Below are positions 20,361 to 31,215 of a DNA stretch of 64,000 bases, piece after piece (positions within the stretch are counted from its first letter, which is position 1; each line of letters opens with the position of its first letter). The notes below the pieces were generated by a model that made no database searches, was not told where the DNA came from, and saw only the letters and a program-made list of their open reading frames with translations. Source of the DNA: Athripsodes cinereus (taxonomy: Eukaryota; Arthropoda; Insecta; Trichoptera; Leptoceridae). The DNA is taken from positions 22,993,614 through 23,057,613 of the forward strand of contig OX388321.1 in the NCBI GenBank assembly GCA_947579605.1, read 5' to 3'. Both the position numbers and the translations under genes were made by a program.

Positions 20361-20640
20361 CTTCAGACCCACACATCCACGAATACCTTAAAGTTTGCAG
20401 CGTTCGTGGCATTTAAAATCGCCTCCTCAAACCAGATAGGTCGAGGAGTGTCGACAGTCATATCCAGAATCATTTCCTCTCTTGCATTCATCATCAAAAG
20501 ACATTTCCAAAGGTTTATCCTGATGATTAACCTTAAGTCTACTGGGTACCCCAGTTGTGAGACATGCCGTTACAGTAAAGAGAGATCACAGCAAATTTGA
20601 TCTTACATACCCCATGGAACAGCTGACCAGCTGGACTGAG
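20361..20640 (-). pseudogene. Probable LINE fragment, right half
   Basis: Continues the fragment at 19380-19531 beyond the hAT insertion. Minus-strand reading gives patches such as WFEEAILNATNAANFKVFV without a long open frame. Composition is less AT-rich than the neighbours. Family not identified. Confidence 0.35.
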
Positions 20641-20749
20641 GAAAAGTAGCTTTTAACCACATTTGGAAGCAAATCAAAGACTGCAATATTTACTGATCGC
20701 TGAAAAAAATGATGTGACGTGAGGCTATAGATAAATAAACAAAATCCAT

Positions 20750-20960
20750 ATACGGAAAAAAACACACAATTGGTTTTAGTTTCACTAAAAAATTTTAATG
20801 AGTTGGTTTCGACTTATAAAGTCATTTTCAAACTGAGTTAAAAAATTGACTGGAAAAAACATTAACATCAGTTTGACAATGATTTTATAAGTTGAAACCA
20901 GTTCACTGCTCTTTAAAATCTTTTAGTAAAACTAAGACCAATAATTGTGTTTTTCTCTAT
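20750..20960. repeat. Inverted repeat with degenerate hammerhead-like core
   Basis: Left arm (CACAATTGGTTTTAGTTTCAC, GAGTTGGTTTCGACTTATAA) is mirrored by the right arm (TTATAAGTTGAAACCAGTTC, GTAAAACTAAGACCAATAAT). The arms are about 80-90 bp and diverged. In each outward direction a GAnTT-loop-AAGTC stem precedes GAAACC, like the 49081-49344 palindrome. Possibly derived from Penelope-like element ends. Confidence 0.55.
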
Positions 20961-21529
20961 AAATGAACATGGAGTTTTACAAAATTATCGTCGACTCAGT
21001 ACAAAAATAGATAAAGACTGTTTACTGGCACCCTTGAGACGGTCTTACGACAACAAAACGGCGCCAAAATCAAATCATTCATTCTCATCATCTTCAACTT
21101 CATCACATATCTTTCATATAACATACAGATACCTACTTTAAATTTTCCATTCTAACATTTCGTGAGATCCCCTTAATCTCAACATACATAATCCACAAGT
21201 AGGCACCTACCTAACTAGTTCCCGGGACTACTACATTACATTACGCGGGGGCGTCGGTGTTATTCCACTATGTAGTACATTATATTGAATAAATTTTCAA
21301 CGATTTAACGCAATTTATAAGGAAATTTCATATAATCATTTTGCAGAATCATCGCTCGCGGGGCAATTATATTATATGTCATACTACATATTATTATATA
21401 CACATACATTGAAGCGGAACAAGGATGGCAAAACATTTCACACTAACAATTAAAACATGATACTTTGTGCGTCTGATAGGACCTATTGTGTAGAGCATTA
21501 TTGTCATCTGTTTGCCGATATGTACCTTA
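20961..21529. other. No gene seen
   Basis: AT-rich with a GC patch at 21240-21260. No supported feature. Confidence 0.5.
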
Positions 21530-21660
21530 TTATTTATTTATTTATTTATTTATTTGGACAATAAACGGCATTTGCCTTTTACAATACATGATAAGTAAAC
21601 AACATTATACAGTCTTCAAACATCAAAAACACAACAAAAAAAACAATACACTTCAATATT
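21530..21660. repeat. (TTTA)n run and S5 repeat
   Basis: A (TTTA)n microsatellite (21530-21556) leads into ATAAACGGCATTTGCCTTTT, ACAATACATGATAAGTAAAC and CAGTCTTCAAACAT. The same unit occurs at 24718-24810, at 17830-17960 and reversed near 46860-46935. Confidence 0.6.
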
Positions 21661-21748
21661 AAAAAATAAAACAAATCACACCATAACATAACAAAACCAA
21701 TAATTATCTGATAGAAACACAAGGTTATGAACGGCTTTGTGGAATACT

Positions 21749-22020
21749 ATAATTACTTACTTACTTATGCAGCTATCCCTGTCCACTGCTGAACATAAGC
21801 CTCTCCCATAATATGTCTCCCGGCATCTCTGTCCCGAGCTTTCTGCAACCAGCCACCAGCGATTCTTCTGATGTCGTCTGACCAACGTGTTGGAAGTCTT
21901 CCTCTACTGCTTTTATCTTCACTAGGTCTCCACTCCACTACCCTTTTTGTCCATCTTTGATCTTTAAGTCTAGCAACATGCCCTGCCATTGACCACTTCA
22001 ACCTTGCCACTCGTTTGACT
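21749..22020 (-). pseudogene. RTE-F LINE C-terminal fragment with (TAAG)n tail
   Basis: The minus-strand frame reads ARLKWSMAGHVARLKDQRW, TKRVVEWRP, SSRGRLPTRWSDDIRRIAGG and GEAYVQQWTGIAA before the stop. This is a C-terminal arrangement I recognise from RTE-type LINEs (AGHV.R block, then GRP..RW.DD). The stop is followed at once by TAAGTAAGTAAG. Only ~85 codons remain. A second, internally deleted copy is at 60650-60848. Confidence 0.85.
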
Positions 22021-22584
22021 ATCTGTGAGTGTTTGCGTGATGTCTGTTCGACATAGAATGCATGTATCTACAGACGTCATGTGCATGGTTTGGATGCTTC
22101 ATTATTTGTGTGAATTTCGTTGATTTAACTGATCATGTGTATCAAACATCTATTGAGCGAAGTAAAATAAATTAATAAATATTTATTTTATTTAAATAGT
22201 GTGTGTGTTTTAAACATTAATTATTACCTAGTTTTACAGAATAAATGTCAACTCAATCGATAAATGCATTCAAGAAGCGCTCAAATCAAGTTTATGTAGG
22301 TATTAGGCACAATTTAAAATTGTTTTTGAACTTGTGTAGACGTAAGAATGTCATTTAGATGGCGTAAAATAAATCATCTATCATCAATTCTAATAATATA
22401 ACAATTCCTTTATTCCCAAAAGGAATTTGAAGGTTGGTATGTGTGAATTAGGCAGAGTTGGGCATTGCCCTTTAACGAATAAATCAACATCCGTTAAAAT
22501 TGTGGTTGAATCTTAAGGTTATGAAAAAATTAGCTGCAACGTAAGCTCCCCTGAAAATGTTTATCGATGTGATTTTGATAGTTA

Positions 22585-22790
22585 CGCGTGGAGAAATGTA
22601 CCACATTTTGCGGTTAATTATGACGGGCAAAATAGAGGGCCGTCGGGGAACTGGCAGAAGGCAGACATCGTGGCTGTGCAACATACGAGATTGGACTGGA
22701 ATGAGAGGTGTGGAGGAGTTGTTCCAGACAGCGCAGGAACGAAAAGCCTATGGCAATGTGATCGTCAACGTCAGGGGGACCTAACAGGGC
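22585..22790 (+). pseudogene. RTE-E LINE C-terminal fragment
   Basis: The frame reads RGEMYHILRLIMTGKIEGRR, GTGRRQTSWLCNIRDWTGM and ELFQTAQERKAYGNVIVNVR. The KIEGRRG.GRR..SWL.N.R.W pattern is a common LINE C-terminus in insects. No RT core is attached and the upstream part of the frame is not homologous, so it is a truncated fossil. Confidence 0.78.
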
Positions 22791-23570
22791 ACCTACAGAA
22801 GGAATTAGTTATAACAATTAACAGTAACTTGCGTTATATTTAAAATATTATAAAAAGTATGACTTAACGATTAACAAATTGCTTTTACGTTAACAAATTA
22901 ACGAGATCCGGCTCAGGTTACTAGGAATTTTATAAATTCCAGAAGAGTTTGTAAAACTTTTCTTTAACAACCCTTGCAAGATAAACGATAGGAATTCTAT
23001 TAGTTTAATGCAGGGTGTAAAATTATCCATCTTTTGTTAAACTATACGTCAGAATGTGGGGTGGGGAACAGGGGCGTGCACATATTTTTTTACTAGAGGG
23101 TGGCAGTAGTTTAGTATTGTTTTATTGTTTCTAATCTTAACTATGTAGAGCTTTTTATTGTAGGTATGTCTCAGTTTTCACCATTTGGTATATATGAAAA
23201 CTACCTACTCTCATGTCACTAATTTTTTAATTTTTTAAAAAAAGTTAACTCTATATTAGGTAGTTTTAAGTAACTGTTGCGCTGAAGTTGCCGCAAGGCG
23301 AAAGCGCTCGACAATCAGTATTAAGTCATTGTTAATTGACTTAATACAAAATCATATGTGAACATTAAACAGTGTTTAAATATTAAATTTTATATTAAAA
23401 AATGGTTAATGTTTCACGTTGTTCTCGCTTTTTATACAACAAACTATTTTAGGAACATTTAATGTTAAGTCTAACTTCTTGAATAGGCAATTTCTCATGT
23501 TTATTTTCCACACTGTTCCCATATTTTAACATGCCCTCACATGTATAGGCAAGGCTCACAGAACGAGGAA
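22791..23570. other. No gene seen
   Basis: AT-rich unassigned DNA. Nothing bounded by repeats was found. Confidence 0.5.
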
Positions 23571-23829
23571 AACTCCAATCAGACTCCTCAATTGGAGAAC
23601 CATGTTTACACAATGTAATATTGTGCAAAATCTAATCGAAAGAAGTGAGAAAGGCGTCCCAACGCTTACGAATTGGCTCTAGGCTGGCTTGAGTGATCAC
23701 TTTCTGTTTCTATGGACAACGTTCGTCAATTCCACCATTCTTACTGTCACGATATAAGGTTCACCAATCGAGAAATGTTGATGCAAATGTGTTAACATGG
23801 TTCTCCAATTGAGGTGCCTGATTGATTTT
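23571..23829 (-). mobile_element. MITE M1, most complete copy
   Basis: Left end AATCAGACTCCTCAATTGGA, GAACCATGTTTACACAATG; the right end reverse-complements to AATCAGGCACCTCAATTGGA, GAACCATGTTAACACA. The terminal inverted repeats are ~40 bp. The interior carries GAATTGGCTCTAGGCTGGC and ACCATTCTTACTGTCACG, which identify the fragments at 3517, 4204 and 8434. No coding capacity. Superfamily unassigned because no target duplication is clear. Confidence 0.8.
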
Positions 23830-24554
23830 GTCATCTGTTTGTTGTGCCCAAATCCGGTCAAACCATTAAAAAAAACAGAAAATATTCTAAACAAGATATG
23901 AAACATGTTTTTTTTCTTCTTTTTATTCCTTAGTTTCTTCTTTTTAGCATTATATTTTGTGTACCTACTAGAATATTTAATACAAATTTTGTCTCGTTTT
24001 CTGCTATTTTACGGGGGGACTGTAGCCCTTCTCCCGGGTACGCCTATGGTGGGAGATGAATGAACAGGAGGGTGGAAGGGTCGTGGAGGAATCTCCAACA
24101 AGGATAGCTGATAACTTATTATGAATGGGATTGGAGAAAGGAGTGCGATGAAGAATAAAGGATCATAATAACAGTGTCAAACATTCTCCTTGAAATATTT
24201 ATACGATGTTCCAATATTAATTTTATACTGTTTAAAGTTCTCATACGTACTCATATGTAATTGAGTAGGTACTGTAATAATGTTTTATAAAACGATATTA
24301 TAGGCCTATGATTAAAGCTAGAAATGACGTATCTTTAATCACTCGCAAACGAGTGGTTGGGCTTTATAAGAATAGAATTGAAATATAAAATCTATCCCTG
24401 TAACTTTAACTACTAATTTAAGATAAAAAACACCATTCACCATGACAATGTTGGCTTTTTCAAGGAGTGATGCTAATTACAATAGTACAGTAAAGTACAC
24501 ATTATCAAACACAATTATAAACAGAATGAAGAGAGATAAATACAAAAATAATAC
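23830..24554. other. No gene seen
   Basis: Unassigned. 24010-24110 is somewhat less AT-rich but has no supported frame. Confidence 0.45.
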
Positions 24555-24715
24555 ACACTTATCACTACTATTCCATCACAGCAGATCCCACAAGTGAGGT
24601 AGCCAGCAAACCAAAAACATGTAATAAACTTGCTGATTGTATCCGCCGTGCTTATAAAATAAATACACAATTGAGGTACCTAGGTGGCCCACTCACTCGC
24701 TGAATTGTAAGTGTT
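24555..24715 (-). repeat. SINE-like repeat S1, 3' half
   Basis: CCATCACAGCAGATCCCACAAG, tgaggtagccagcaaacc and gtgcttataaaat follow S1 order from the tail inward. The other half is lost, replaced by the S5 repeat at 24718. Confidence 0.7.
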
Positions 24716-24717
24716 TA

Positions 24718-24810
24718 TTTATTTATTTTAGACATTTAACAAACGGCATTTGCCTTTTACAACGCATGATAGGTAACTTAACAAAATTACACAGTCTTCT
24801 AACATTAAAA
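24718..24810. repeat. S5 repeat copy
   Basis: AACGGCATTTGCCTTTTACA, ACGCATGATAGGTAAC and CACAGTCTTCTAAC, as at 21530-21660. Confidence 0.6.
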
Positions 24811-25526
24811 TTTTAGTTAAAAACAGAACAAATCACACTAAACAAACAAAATAATATAGATAACTGTTCAACACAAATACAATTCAATATTACATCATTC
24901 CATAATATCCATACATTCCATATTCCATGTATCATTCCATTAATTACAACAGCACTAAGTACAATTACATACATACACGTGTAATTACATAAATTGTCTT
25001 ATACGTGAAGTAAAGAACATGATTCTCGAAAACTTACAGAAAAGGGTGGAACTTTTGTTAACAGGGAACTCCGCAAGAAAAAATGAGAGACCTATTATTC
25101 GCTAAGAAATCTACGCCAGAATATTTTCACACAATTAACATTTCAAGTGTTTTTCAAATTTATTTTATAAAAAAAAAATTCCATACAGGTATTGTTACTC
25201 TCTCTTTAAAATGTTACATCTATGCCACTCAAGTTATGTACAAAGCTCGAGATTTATTCTTCAAAGTAGAAATATAAATAAATAAATATTAAAAGCTTCA
25301 TTACAGCGGATGTACTTGTAAAAGTAAGTACAAATAATAATAATAATAATAAGAAAAGCAAGTCTTGTAATGTCAACTTGATGCAAATTCCTTTCCCAAG
25401 AACCTCATACAAATGACTATGTATCATTTTTAATATCTTCCATAAAGAGACGAAGGGTGGGTGGTATTTTATTTTTTATATTAATGCTTTAAAAATTACA
25501 ATTATTATGTATAAAGATATTCATCT
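24811..25526. other. No gene; S1 5'-end remnant
   Basis: 25025-25085 resembles the S1 5' end in minus orientation (ctcgaaaacttacagaaaagg, gggaactccgcaag). The remainder is unassigned. 25339-25351 is an (ATA)n run. Confidence 0.4.
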
Positions 25527-25791
25527 GTGTTGTGGAGCACCTGGTAGAGAATTGGTTTCCCAATATTTTCCGTAAGTTTTCGAGTGTCCTTTTGTAAAAG
25601 GCAGGTGTTCAAAAAAATAAAGACACACAACATCTCAAATTCAGCGATGAGGTTTGCCACCCATCTTGAATGTCCTAGTTTTTTTTTATTGGCACAGAGA
25701 GGACCGCCTGCACGTTTACAAAATACAGCTGTTCTGCTGGCTACCCCACTTGTGGAATATGCCGTGATGGTGTAGTAGTAAAAGTAATATG
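25527..25791 (+). repeat. SINE-like repeat S1, full-length copy with 7-bp TSD
   Basis: TTCATCT at 25520-25526 and 25792-25798. Reads GTGGAGCACCTGGTAGAGAA, CGTAAGTTTTCGAGTGTCC, AGGCAGGTGTTC, GATGAGGTTTGCCACCCATC, CTACCCCACTTGTGGAATAT and GCCGTGATGGTGTAGTAGTA. This is the reference copy for the plus orientation. The sense-strand frame 25584-25775 (RQVFKKIKT near the start, LATPLVEYAVMV at the end) parallels the frame in the 10384 copy. Confidence 0.87.
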
Positions 25792-25869
25792 TTCATCTTT
25801 CAATGTTTCTTTCAAAAACGAAGAGCGAAAACAAATTTCAAAGATTTTTTTTTTGTAAATTTGATGACA

Positions 25870-26150
25870 TAGGTATCCTACAAGTGAGGAAGTCAACAGA
25901 CAAACTGCATGTAAGGAACATGAAAACTATCGTCTCCGTACTACCAACAAAAAATTAAGACATTTAGGATGGGTTGCAAACCTCATCGTTGAATTCATGA
26001 TGAAAAATGTATTTTAGTTAATATTATATTTTTTTTTGATCAACTGCCTTTTACACTAGTACAGGACACTCGAAAACTTTCGAAAAACAGATGGCGACTA
26101 ACTTTTAACCGAGTAACTAGGTACTCTACGGAGCATACCATTAATTTGAT
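25870..26150 (-). repeat. SINE-like repeat S1, diverged copy
   Basis: TATCCTACAAGTGAGGAAGTC, GCATGTAAGGAACATG, ATTTAGGATGGGTTGCAAAC and ACAGGACACTCGAAAAC occur in order, with an extra ~10 bp near ACTAGTACAGG. It lies 70 bp from a copy in the opposite orientation. Confidence 0.75.
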
Positions 26151-26999
26151 ATTCATTTGTTCTCAATTTAAAATTTAAATTAAACAGAACATTTCATAAA
26201 AATCACAGCTAGTATTAAAAAAAACAGTGTTTTATTTTTAAATCTCTACCTTCAGTATTTTAATAGTTAATATAGGTTGGATAGATAAATTCCAAGCAGT
26301 TTAAAATATAATTATTTTATATTATTCAACCTATAATTTTATATTATTTTTACACCAAGAATATAATTAATTTAAATCGAGTTGGTATATAAAAATTAAA
26401 AATTAACACGCCTTTTAAACATTAAAAAAATTAAAAACATACAACTTGAATAAATGGACTATTCTTATACCTCAGCACGCAGACGATATTAATGATAATT
26501 TTGTACTCGTGTAAACTTACCTTTATTTTTTTTTTTAATTACGGCGTGTTTACACAATTATTTTTGTACTGTAATATACTTTACTTAGTATAATCTTATG
26601 CCAAGTGGAAGACAATTTATTCTCAAAAATCTATTTTGGTATTGAGATGTACCTAGTTATTTTACGAATTTTTTTTTTACACGGTGACGTTGTCTTTTCT
26701 AAGCCCTATATGTTTGTTTTCTGTGTTAAATTTACAGATGTTGTTATGTTAAAGAAATGTATGTGGGTGTACTTAATTAAGGAATGATGATGTAATGTTC
26801 CCTATGAAACAGAAATTGAGTCATTCGTGATAAGTGATGATCCTCATCGCTGAATTTCGAATCAAATTGCTGTTGCTACTATGTAGTGCTTATACACCAA
26901 CAAGACATTTAAAACAAGTGAAGTAGTTTTTGAAGAGAGACACATCTCGTGCTTGGATATCTCGAAAACCAAATTACTAAATTAATTATTGATTAAATA
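26151..26999. other. No gene; S2 tail fragment
   Basis: AT-rich. 26683-26760 resembles the tail half of SINE S2 (GGTGACGTTGTCTTTTCTA, GTGTTAAATTTACA). The short frame there is not supported as a gene. Confidence 0.45.
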
Positions 27000-27085
27000 A
27001 ACCAAACTTGTCTTCACGGCCAGGCCATTGGCAAGGCCTGAAGGACCAACCGGCCAAAACCGCAGTCGTTGGAGTCTTTAATTCT
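27000..27085 (-). repeat. S10 repeat fragment
   Basis: GTCTTCACGGCCAGGCCATT and GGCCTGAAGGACCAACCGGC are the reverse complement, with changes, of 13585-13640. Confidence 0.5.
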
Positions 27086-27235
27086 TCTCTACTTCTCTCC
27101 ATTTAGATGTTCTTATTAAGAAAGCAGAGAATTAAAATGAGTGTTTCTGTCTACTATAGATTCTTATTTGCGAGAAAGACGTCTTTCGACTTATTAGGTT
27201 ATTACCAATCTCTAATATCAATGATTGATAATGGC

Positions 27236-27391
27236 CTGAGCTCGTAGACAAACCGTACTTAGTGATCGACTACTGGCGAACTTTTCGACAATCTACCTAC
27301 ATGTACCGTATAATTATGCGTTGTTGTTGCAGTTATTGTCGAAAATTCGTTTGTAGTAGATCGCCAAATGCGTGTTTGTCTAGGGGCTCAG
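27236..27391. mobile_element. MITE M2, fold-back type
   Basis: Left arm CTGAGCTCGTAGACAAAC, GATCGACTAC, GAACTTTTCGACAAT; right arm reverse-complements to CTGAGCCCCTAGACAAAC, GATCTACTAC, GAATTTTCGACAAT. Same family as 49977-50101. It sits between GAAAGACGTCTTTCG and AAAAGATGTCTCTCG words that are themselves inverted, suggesting a larger host unit. Confidence 0.75.
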
Positions 27392-27439
27392 ATAAGTCAA
27401 AAGATGTCTCTCGAACTATTTATAATCAATAGAAGAAAG

Positions 27440-27660
27440 AAGCGCTTTATTTCAATTTACCTAATAATAAAAGACTAAAGACTAACATCTTGGGATAATC
27501 AGTAAACAAACTACATGGAAACATACAAATAATTCTCTCCGTGCCGATAGAAAATAATACATTGATAGCAGGTGGCAAAACATATCGCTGAATCGATGAT
27601 GTTACATATGTCTTATTTGAGATTTCTTTCAAAAACTTGCTTTTTAAGAACATAAACTAA
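27440..27660 (-). repeat. SINE-like repeat S1, very diverged
   Basis: GGATAATCAGTAAACAAAC, CTCTCCGTGCCGATAGAAAAT, GCAGGTGGCAAAAC and CGCTGAATCGATGATG keep S1 order. Ends not preserved. Confidence 0.55.
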
Positions 27661-28340
27661 GGGAAGACTTTATCTTTACCAGGATTATGAATTATCTGTG
27701 TTAGTTGGTTCTGTAAATAAAAATAAAATATTATATTATACTTATAACTAATGTATTATATGGACGCACTACAAAAGGAAGAACTGTGTAAGTATCCATG
27801 CAATAAGTACTAGGTTCGAAACCCCGCTGTGTGTTGAATCTATTAACTTTGTTTGCTACAAATCTTACACAGTATTTTCGACGTAATATATTGTTATTAT
27901 AAACTATGTACACATAAAACTAGCTATATACTTAGCTTCTGTCTGTATATTGTATTTATTTATTAATTTAATAATTCGCGAAAAGGATGAGTTGCGGGTT
28001 CAAGTCCTGTCCGGGGCGCAACCAAATAAGGTGACCTTGATTAATTCACTGGAAAAGTATCTCATTTATGGGAGATTCCACGGTGGTTCCTACGTAAAGA
28101 GAGAAAGAAAATTTAACAATTCACGAAATAATACCAATGATATAGTTTGAAGGTTTCTGTGTGTCCTTTTCTTCCATAGTGATTACTATAACAAGAAAAG
28201 AGATAGGTAATTATTAACATTCGTTCCTTCTTTCGCAGCCTTAGTGTATGTTGCTTCGCGGCATACAAATATTACTACACGATGCACTCGGTAAAGCATC
28301 TTTTAGAACATTAAACATCGTAACTACTTATATGTCTTTA
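27661..28340. other. No gene; pol III B-box-like words
   Basis: GGTTCGAAACCCC at ~27812 and GGGTTCAAGTCCTG at ~27989 resemble tRNA T-arm/B-box sequences but neither lies in a foldable tRNA. They probably derive from eroded SINEs. Confidence 0.35.
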
Positions 28341-28975
28341 GAGCACAAAAGACACATGTCCACATTTACAATTAAAAAAAAAACAGGTTTTCAAATTTTG
28401 AGATTCTCAATTGATTCACTAATTTTAATTATTTCCGAAGATGTCCTTGATGGGCATGTGCTTTTCAAGAATAAAGAAAGTCAATATAAATGCATTCTGA
28501 AATATCTTACGTGAAATGTTACAAACAAAAAACAATGTCCATTTATGGACTTGTGACGTTTGGTTTTTATTAAATATTTCAATAATGATATAAGAATTAT
28601 TGATAATTATGTAATCAGGCTGTAACCTGGCTGGGATATGTTTTGAGAATGCCCAATGATAGTTGGCCAAAAAGAGCACTGTTCTTCCGTCCGCAGGGGT
28701 TCCGTAGGCCCGGGCGTCCCTCTTTCACAATACACCGTTCCTATGACAACGATATCAGAGCGCAAGGAATGTCGTGGGAAGAGGTGACGCAATTGGCACA
28801 GAGACGCTCTGAATGGAGGAGGCTGGTTTCTGCTCTGTGCTCCCGAGAGGAGCGTTGAGGGCGATGATGATGATGATGATGATGTAATCAGGACATACAT
28901 AGATGACGTTGCAACCGATCTTGTACATATATTAACTCATTTTACTTAAATAGTGGACATGTGTCTTTTGTGCTT
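28341..28975. mobile_element. Putative TIR element carrying an RTE-G fragment
   Basis: AGCACAAAAGACACATGTCC (28343 onward) is repeated in perfect inverse orientation near 28950-28973 (GTGGACATGTGTCTTTTGTG). Together the perfect inverted repeat is 22 bp. The space between holds AT-rich DNA and an RTE-G LINE tail. Target duplication not resolved, so this could also be a chance pair of solo ends. Confidence 0.5.
28626..28882 (+). pseudogene. RTE-G LINE C-terminal fragment with (GAT)n tail
   Basis: The frame reads TWLGYVLRMPNDSWPKRALF, FRPQGFRRPGRPSF, YDNDIRAQGMSWEEVTQLAQ and EWRRLVSALCSREER, then a stop and GATGATGAT to 28882. Typical insect RTE C-terminus plus microsatellite tail. About 77 codons remain. 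A diverged piece of the same lineage is at 42290-42410 (-). Confidence 0.85.
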
Positions 28976-29366
28976 TAAACCATCGATATTATTGTTTATA
29001 TAAAAAAAATACGTAAGTAAACGAACATGCTATTTTAAATGTAAGATGACTCTATGTTTGTTCTTGTTCAACATTGTACATTCATAGATATAAGCGTTGA
29101 TAATATGAATTATCATACACCATTAAATTACACATACATTTTGTTTATTTATTTATTTATTCTATTATGGTCACTGGTTTTGTCGGAATGTAATTGTTGT
29201 TGGGTCATCGTAAAATAGTAAAAATATTAGTTTTATTTATATTAACGAAGGAACTATGTATGTTGTTCCTCAATCTATTATCCGTAGAGTTTGTATTTTT
29301 TTCTGTGGTTTTTAGAGCGTTCTGTAAAAGCCATACGTTAAAAGCTTATTAATTAAATACCTAGCT
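28976..29366. other. No gene seen
   Basis: AT-rich with a TTTATTTATTTATTT run near 29142-29160. Confidence 0.5.
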
Positions 29367-29375
29367 TAATTTAAT

Positions 29376-30122
29376 GCAAAAAAGACAAAAATCATGGTGT
29401 TTGAAAGAGGAAGTGAGAGAACAGTATGTCAGGTAATGATTGACAACGAAGTGTTAGAGCAAGTTGACGAATGTGTGTACTTAGGTAGTTTGTTCACGAG
29501 AGATGGGAAGTGTGAAAGCGATATTGAAAGGAGAAAAGTTGCTGGCAATAAGGTAAATGGTGCAATCCGACCAATAATTGCAAATAGAAACATACATACC
29601 ACAGCTAAAAGGTTGGTGCACTCTGCTATCTTAGTGCCAAGACTTATGTATGCAAGTGAGACGTGGACATGGTTGAAGAAGGATGAAAGTGGCATAAATG
29701 CAGTGGAAATGAGATCGTTGAGAAGGATGTGTGGCAAAAGTCTGAGATTCGTTTGCGTAACAGTGATATACGAAAAGAATGTGCAATGAAAGTCCGTGTA
29801 ATAACAAGGATGAATGTAAATAAGTTAAGATGGTTTGGGCACGTGGAAAGAATGAATGAGGACAGAATGACTAAGAAGATATATTTGGCTGAGAGGAATG
29901 GTGCTCGGAGACGCGGACGTCCGAGGATTAAATGGCAAGATCATTTAAATCAAATCCTACAGGACGGTCACGTGTTGAGCACATTGAACAGGAGAGCATG
30001 CATGAGGAATTGTATGACAGTGACGGAAGCGAAAGATGTATGCAAGGATAGAAGGAAGTGGCGCTCGATCCTTTCTGCCTACACCGCGAGGGAAGCGGCG
30101 TGATGGTATGTATGTATGTATG
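29376..30122 (+). mobile_element. RTE-B copy, 5'-truncated, with 9-bp TSD
   Basis: TAATTTAAT at 29367-29375 and 30123-30131. The 3' end is GGCGTGATGGTATGTATGTA, a (GTAT)n tail directly after the stop. The copy is 747 bp, about 60 bp longer at the 5' side than the 2328 copy. Confidence 0.9.
29385..30103 (+). pseudogene. RTE-B reverse transcriptase C-terminal region, one frameshift
   Basis: Frame 29394-29789 covers MVFERGSERTVCQVMIDNE, CVYLGSLFTRDG and ASETWTWLKKDESGINAVEM up to CGKSLR. A single-base loss near 29748 moves the remainder to another frame, read as part of 29729-30103: RWFGHVERMNEDRM, RRGRPRIKWQDHLNQILQDG, SAYTAREAA. Comparison with the 2339-2992 copy locates the lesion. No RT core; dead copy. 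Confidence 0.88.
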
Positions 30123-30131
30123 TAATTTAAT

Positions 30132-30639
30132 ACCTTTCTTGAGTTCTGCAATGAGGCATGCTTTGTTTTATTTTCTACGATCTAGTAAGAACACGACCCG
30201 TATATCAATCAAATGCACTAAGTCCGCTGTTTGAGGAATATGCTGTGGTGGTATAAGCATTTATGTTATTGCTTACTGGAATCCCAAATATCCAAAACGG
30301 TGAGCTTCGCTTTAACTATTGAAAGGAACAAAGATAACGTTTGTCTTTAACATTGTGATTAATATATAGTCTATTTCACTTTCTGTTGTGTTTTTAAAGC
30401 ATTATAAATATATCAAAATTTCTGCGATTTCTCGAATATAAGACATTTCGACTTGATGAGTTCTGGAACTGTAAAGATGAAATAATATTATAAACATTGA
30501 AGGAGATCCACATTGTGATACACTATATATCGCCGAGATATATTCTGTGCTCGTCACTTTTTCAAATTGCTCAACGGTATCATATTTAATCCAATAATAC
30601 TTACTGGAAAATTTTAACATATTTATAAGTTCCCGATGC
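30132..30639. other. No gene; S1 tail remnant
   Basis: GAGGAATATGCTGTGGTGGTAT at 30234-30255 resembles the S1 3' end. The rest is unassigned, including a 167-codon minus-strand frame (30402-30905) without any recognisable domain. Confidence 0.4.
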
Positions 30640-30720
30640 ATATGGACGTTCTCGGCATCACGATTTTTTTTTATCAGCCTCAAAGTAGAACAAACATATT
30701 GGCAAAGTCGCCAATAGGAA
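30640..30720. repeat. S11 repeat
   Basis: GACGTTCTCGGCATCACGAT, TTTTTTATCAGCCTCAAAG and AGAACAAACATATTGGC recur at 46724-46790. Confidence 0.5.
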
Positions 30721-30884
30721 GGGCTATTCAAATATTTAACGGTCTGGCTAGATACATTGATATACTCGTATTTGGCGTGACGTATGCAGAGTTTGTCAGG
30801 AAGATTGAGAATGTGTTGTGATTGTTGTGTTGTTGTATAGATATTGTTGATTTTCTTCTGGGATCGCATTGGCCTTCTGCTGTA

Positions 30885-30935
30885 ATGATTCAATTTCAAT
30901 TTCAATTCAATTTATTTCAATTTATTCAATCATAA
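30885..30935. repeat. (CAATTT)n-like simple repeat
   Basis: Imperfect tandem CAATTT/ATTTCAATTC units. Confidence 0.7.
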
Positions 30936-31215
30936 ACAATACCTCAAAACAGCAACTAAGGTTGCTGGTGTCAACCCTGTAAGAATCGTTTCTTTGTCAG
31001 TAAAAATAATAATATAGTAAGTAAAAGATGAAGGTTTTACTCCATTTCACTGCGTACAGTCAGGCAGAGACTTGGCTCATGCCTTTGCATAATATCATTT
31101 ATATCATACGAGACTCTGCTCGTCGCTACTTTGGATCCGTCGAAAAGATGTGTCGAAAATACTCGTCGGACAAAAGTTAGACAATGCAGTCATTCATTAT
31201 ATTACAGTAAGTATA

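Noticed and set aside
30402..30905. 167-codon minus-strand open frame
   Set aside because: No domain or signal, and partly overlaps repeat S11 and a simple repeat, so I do not call a gene.
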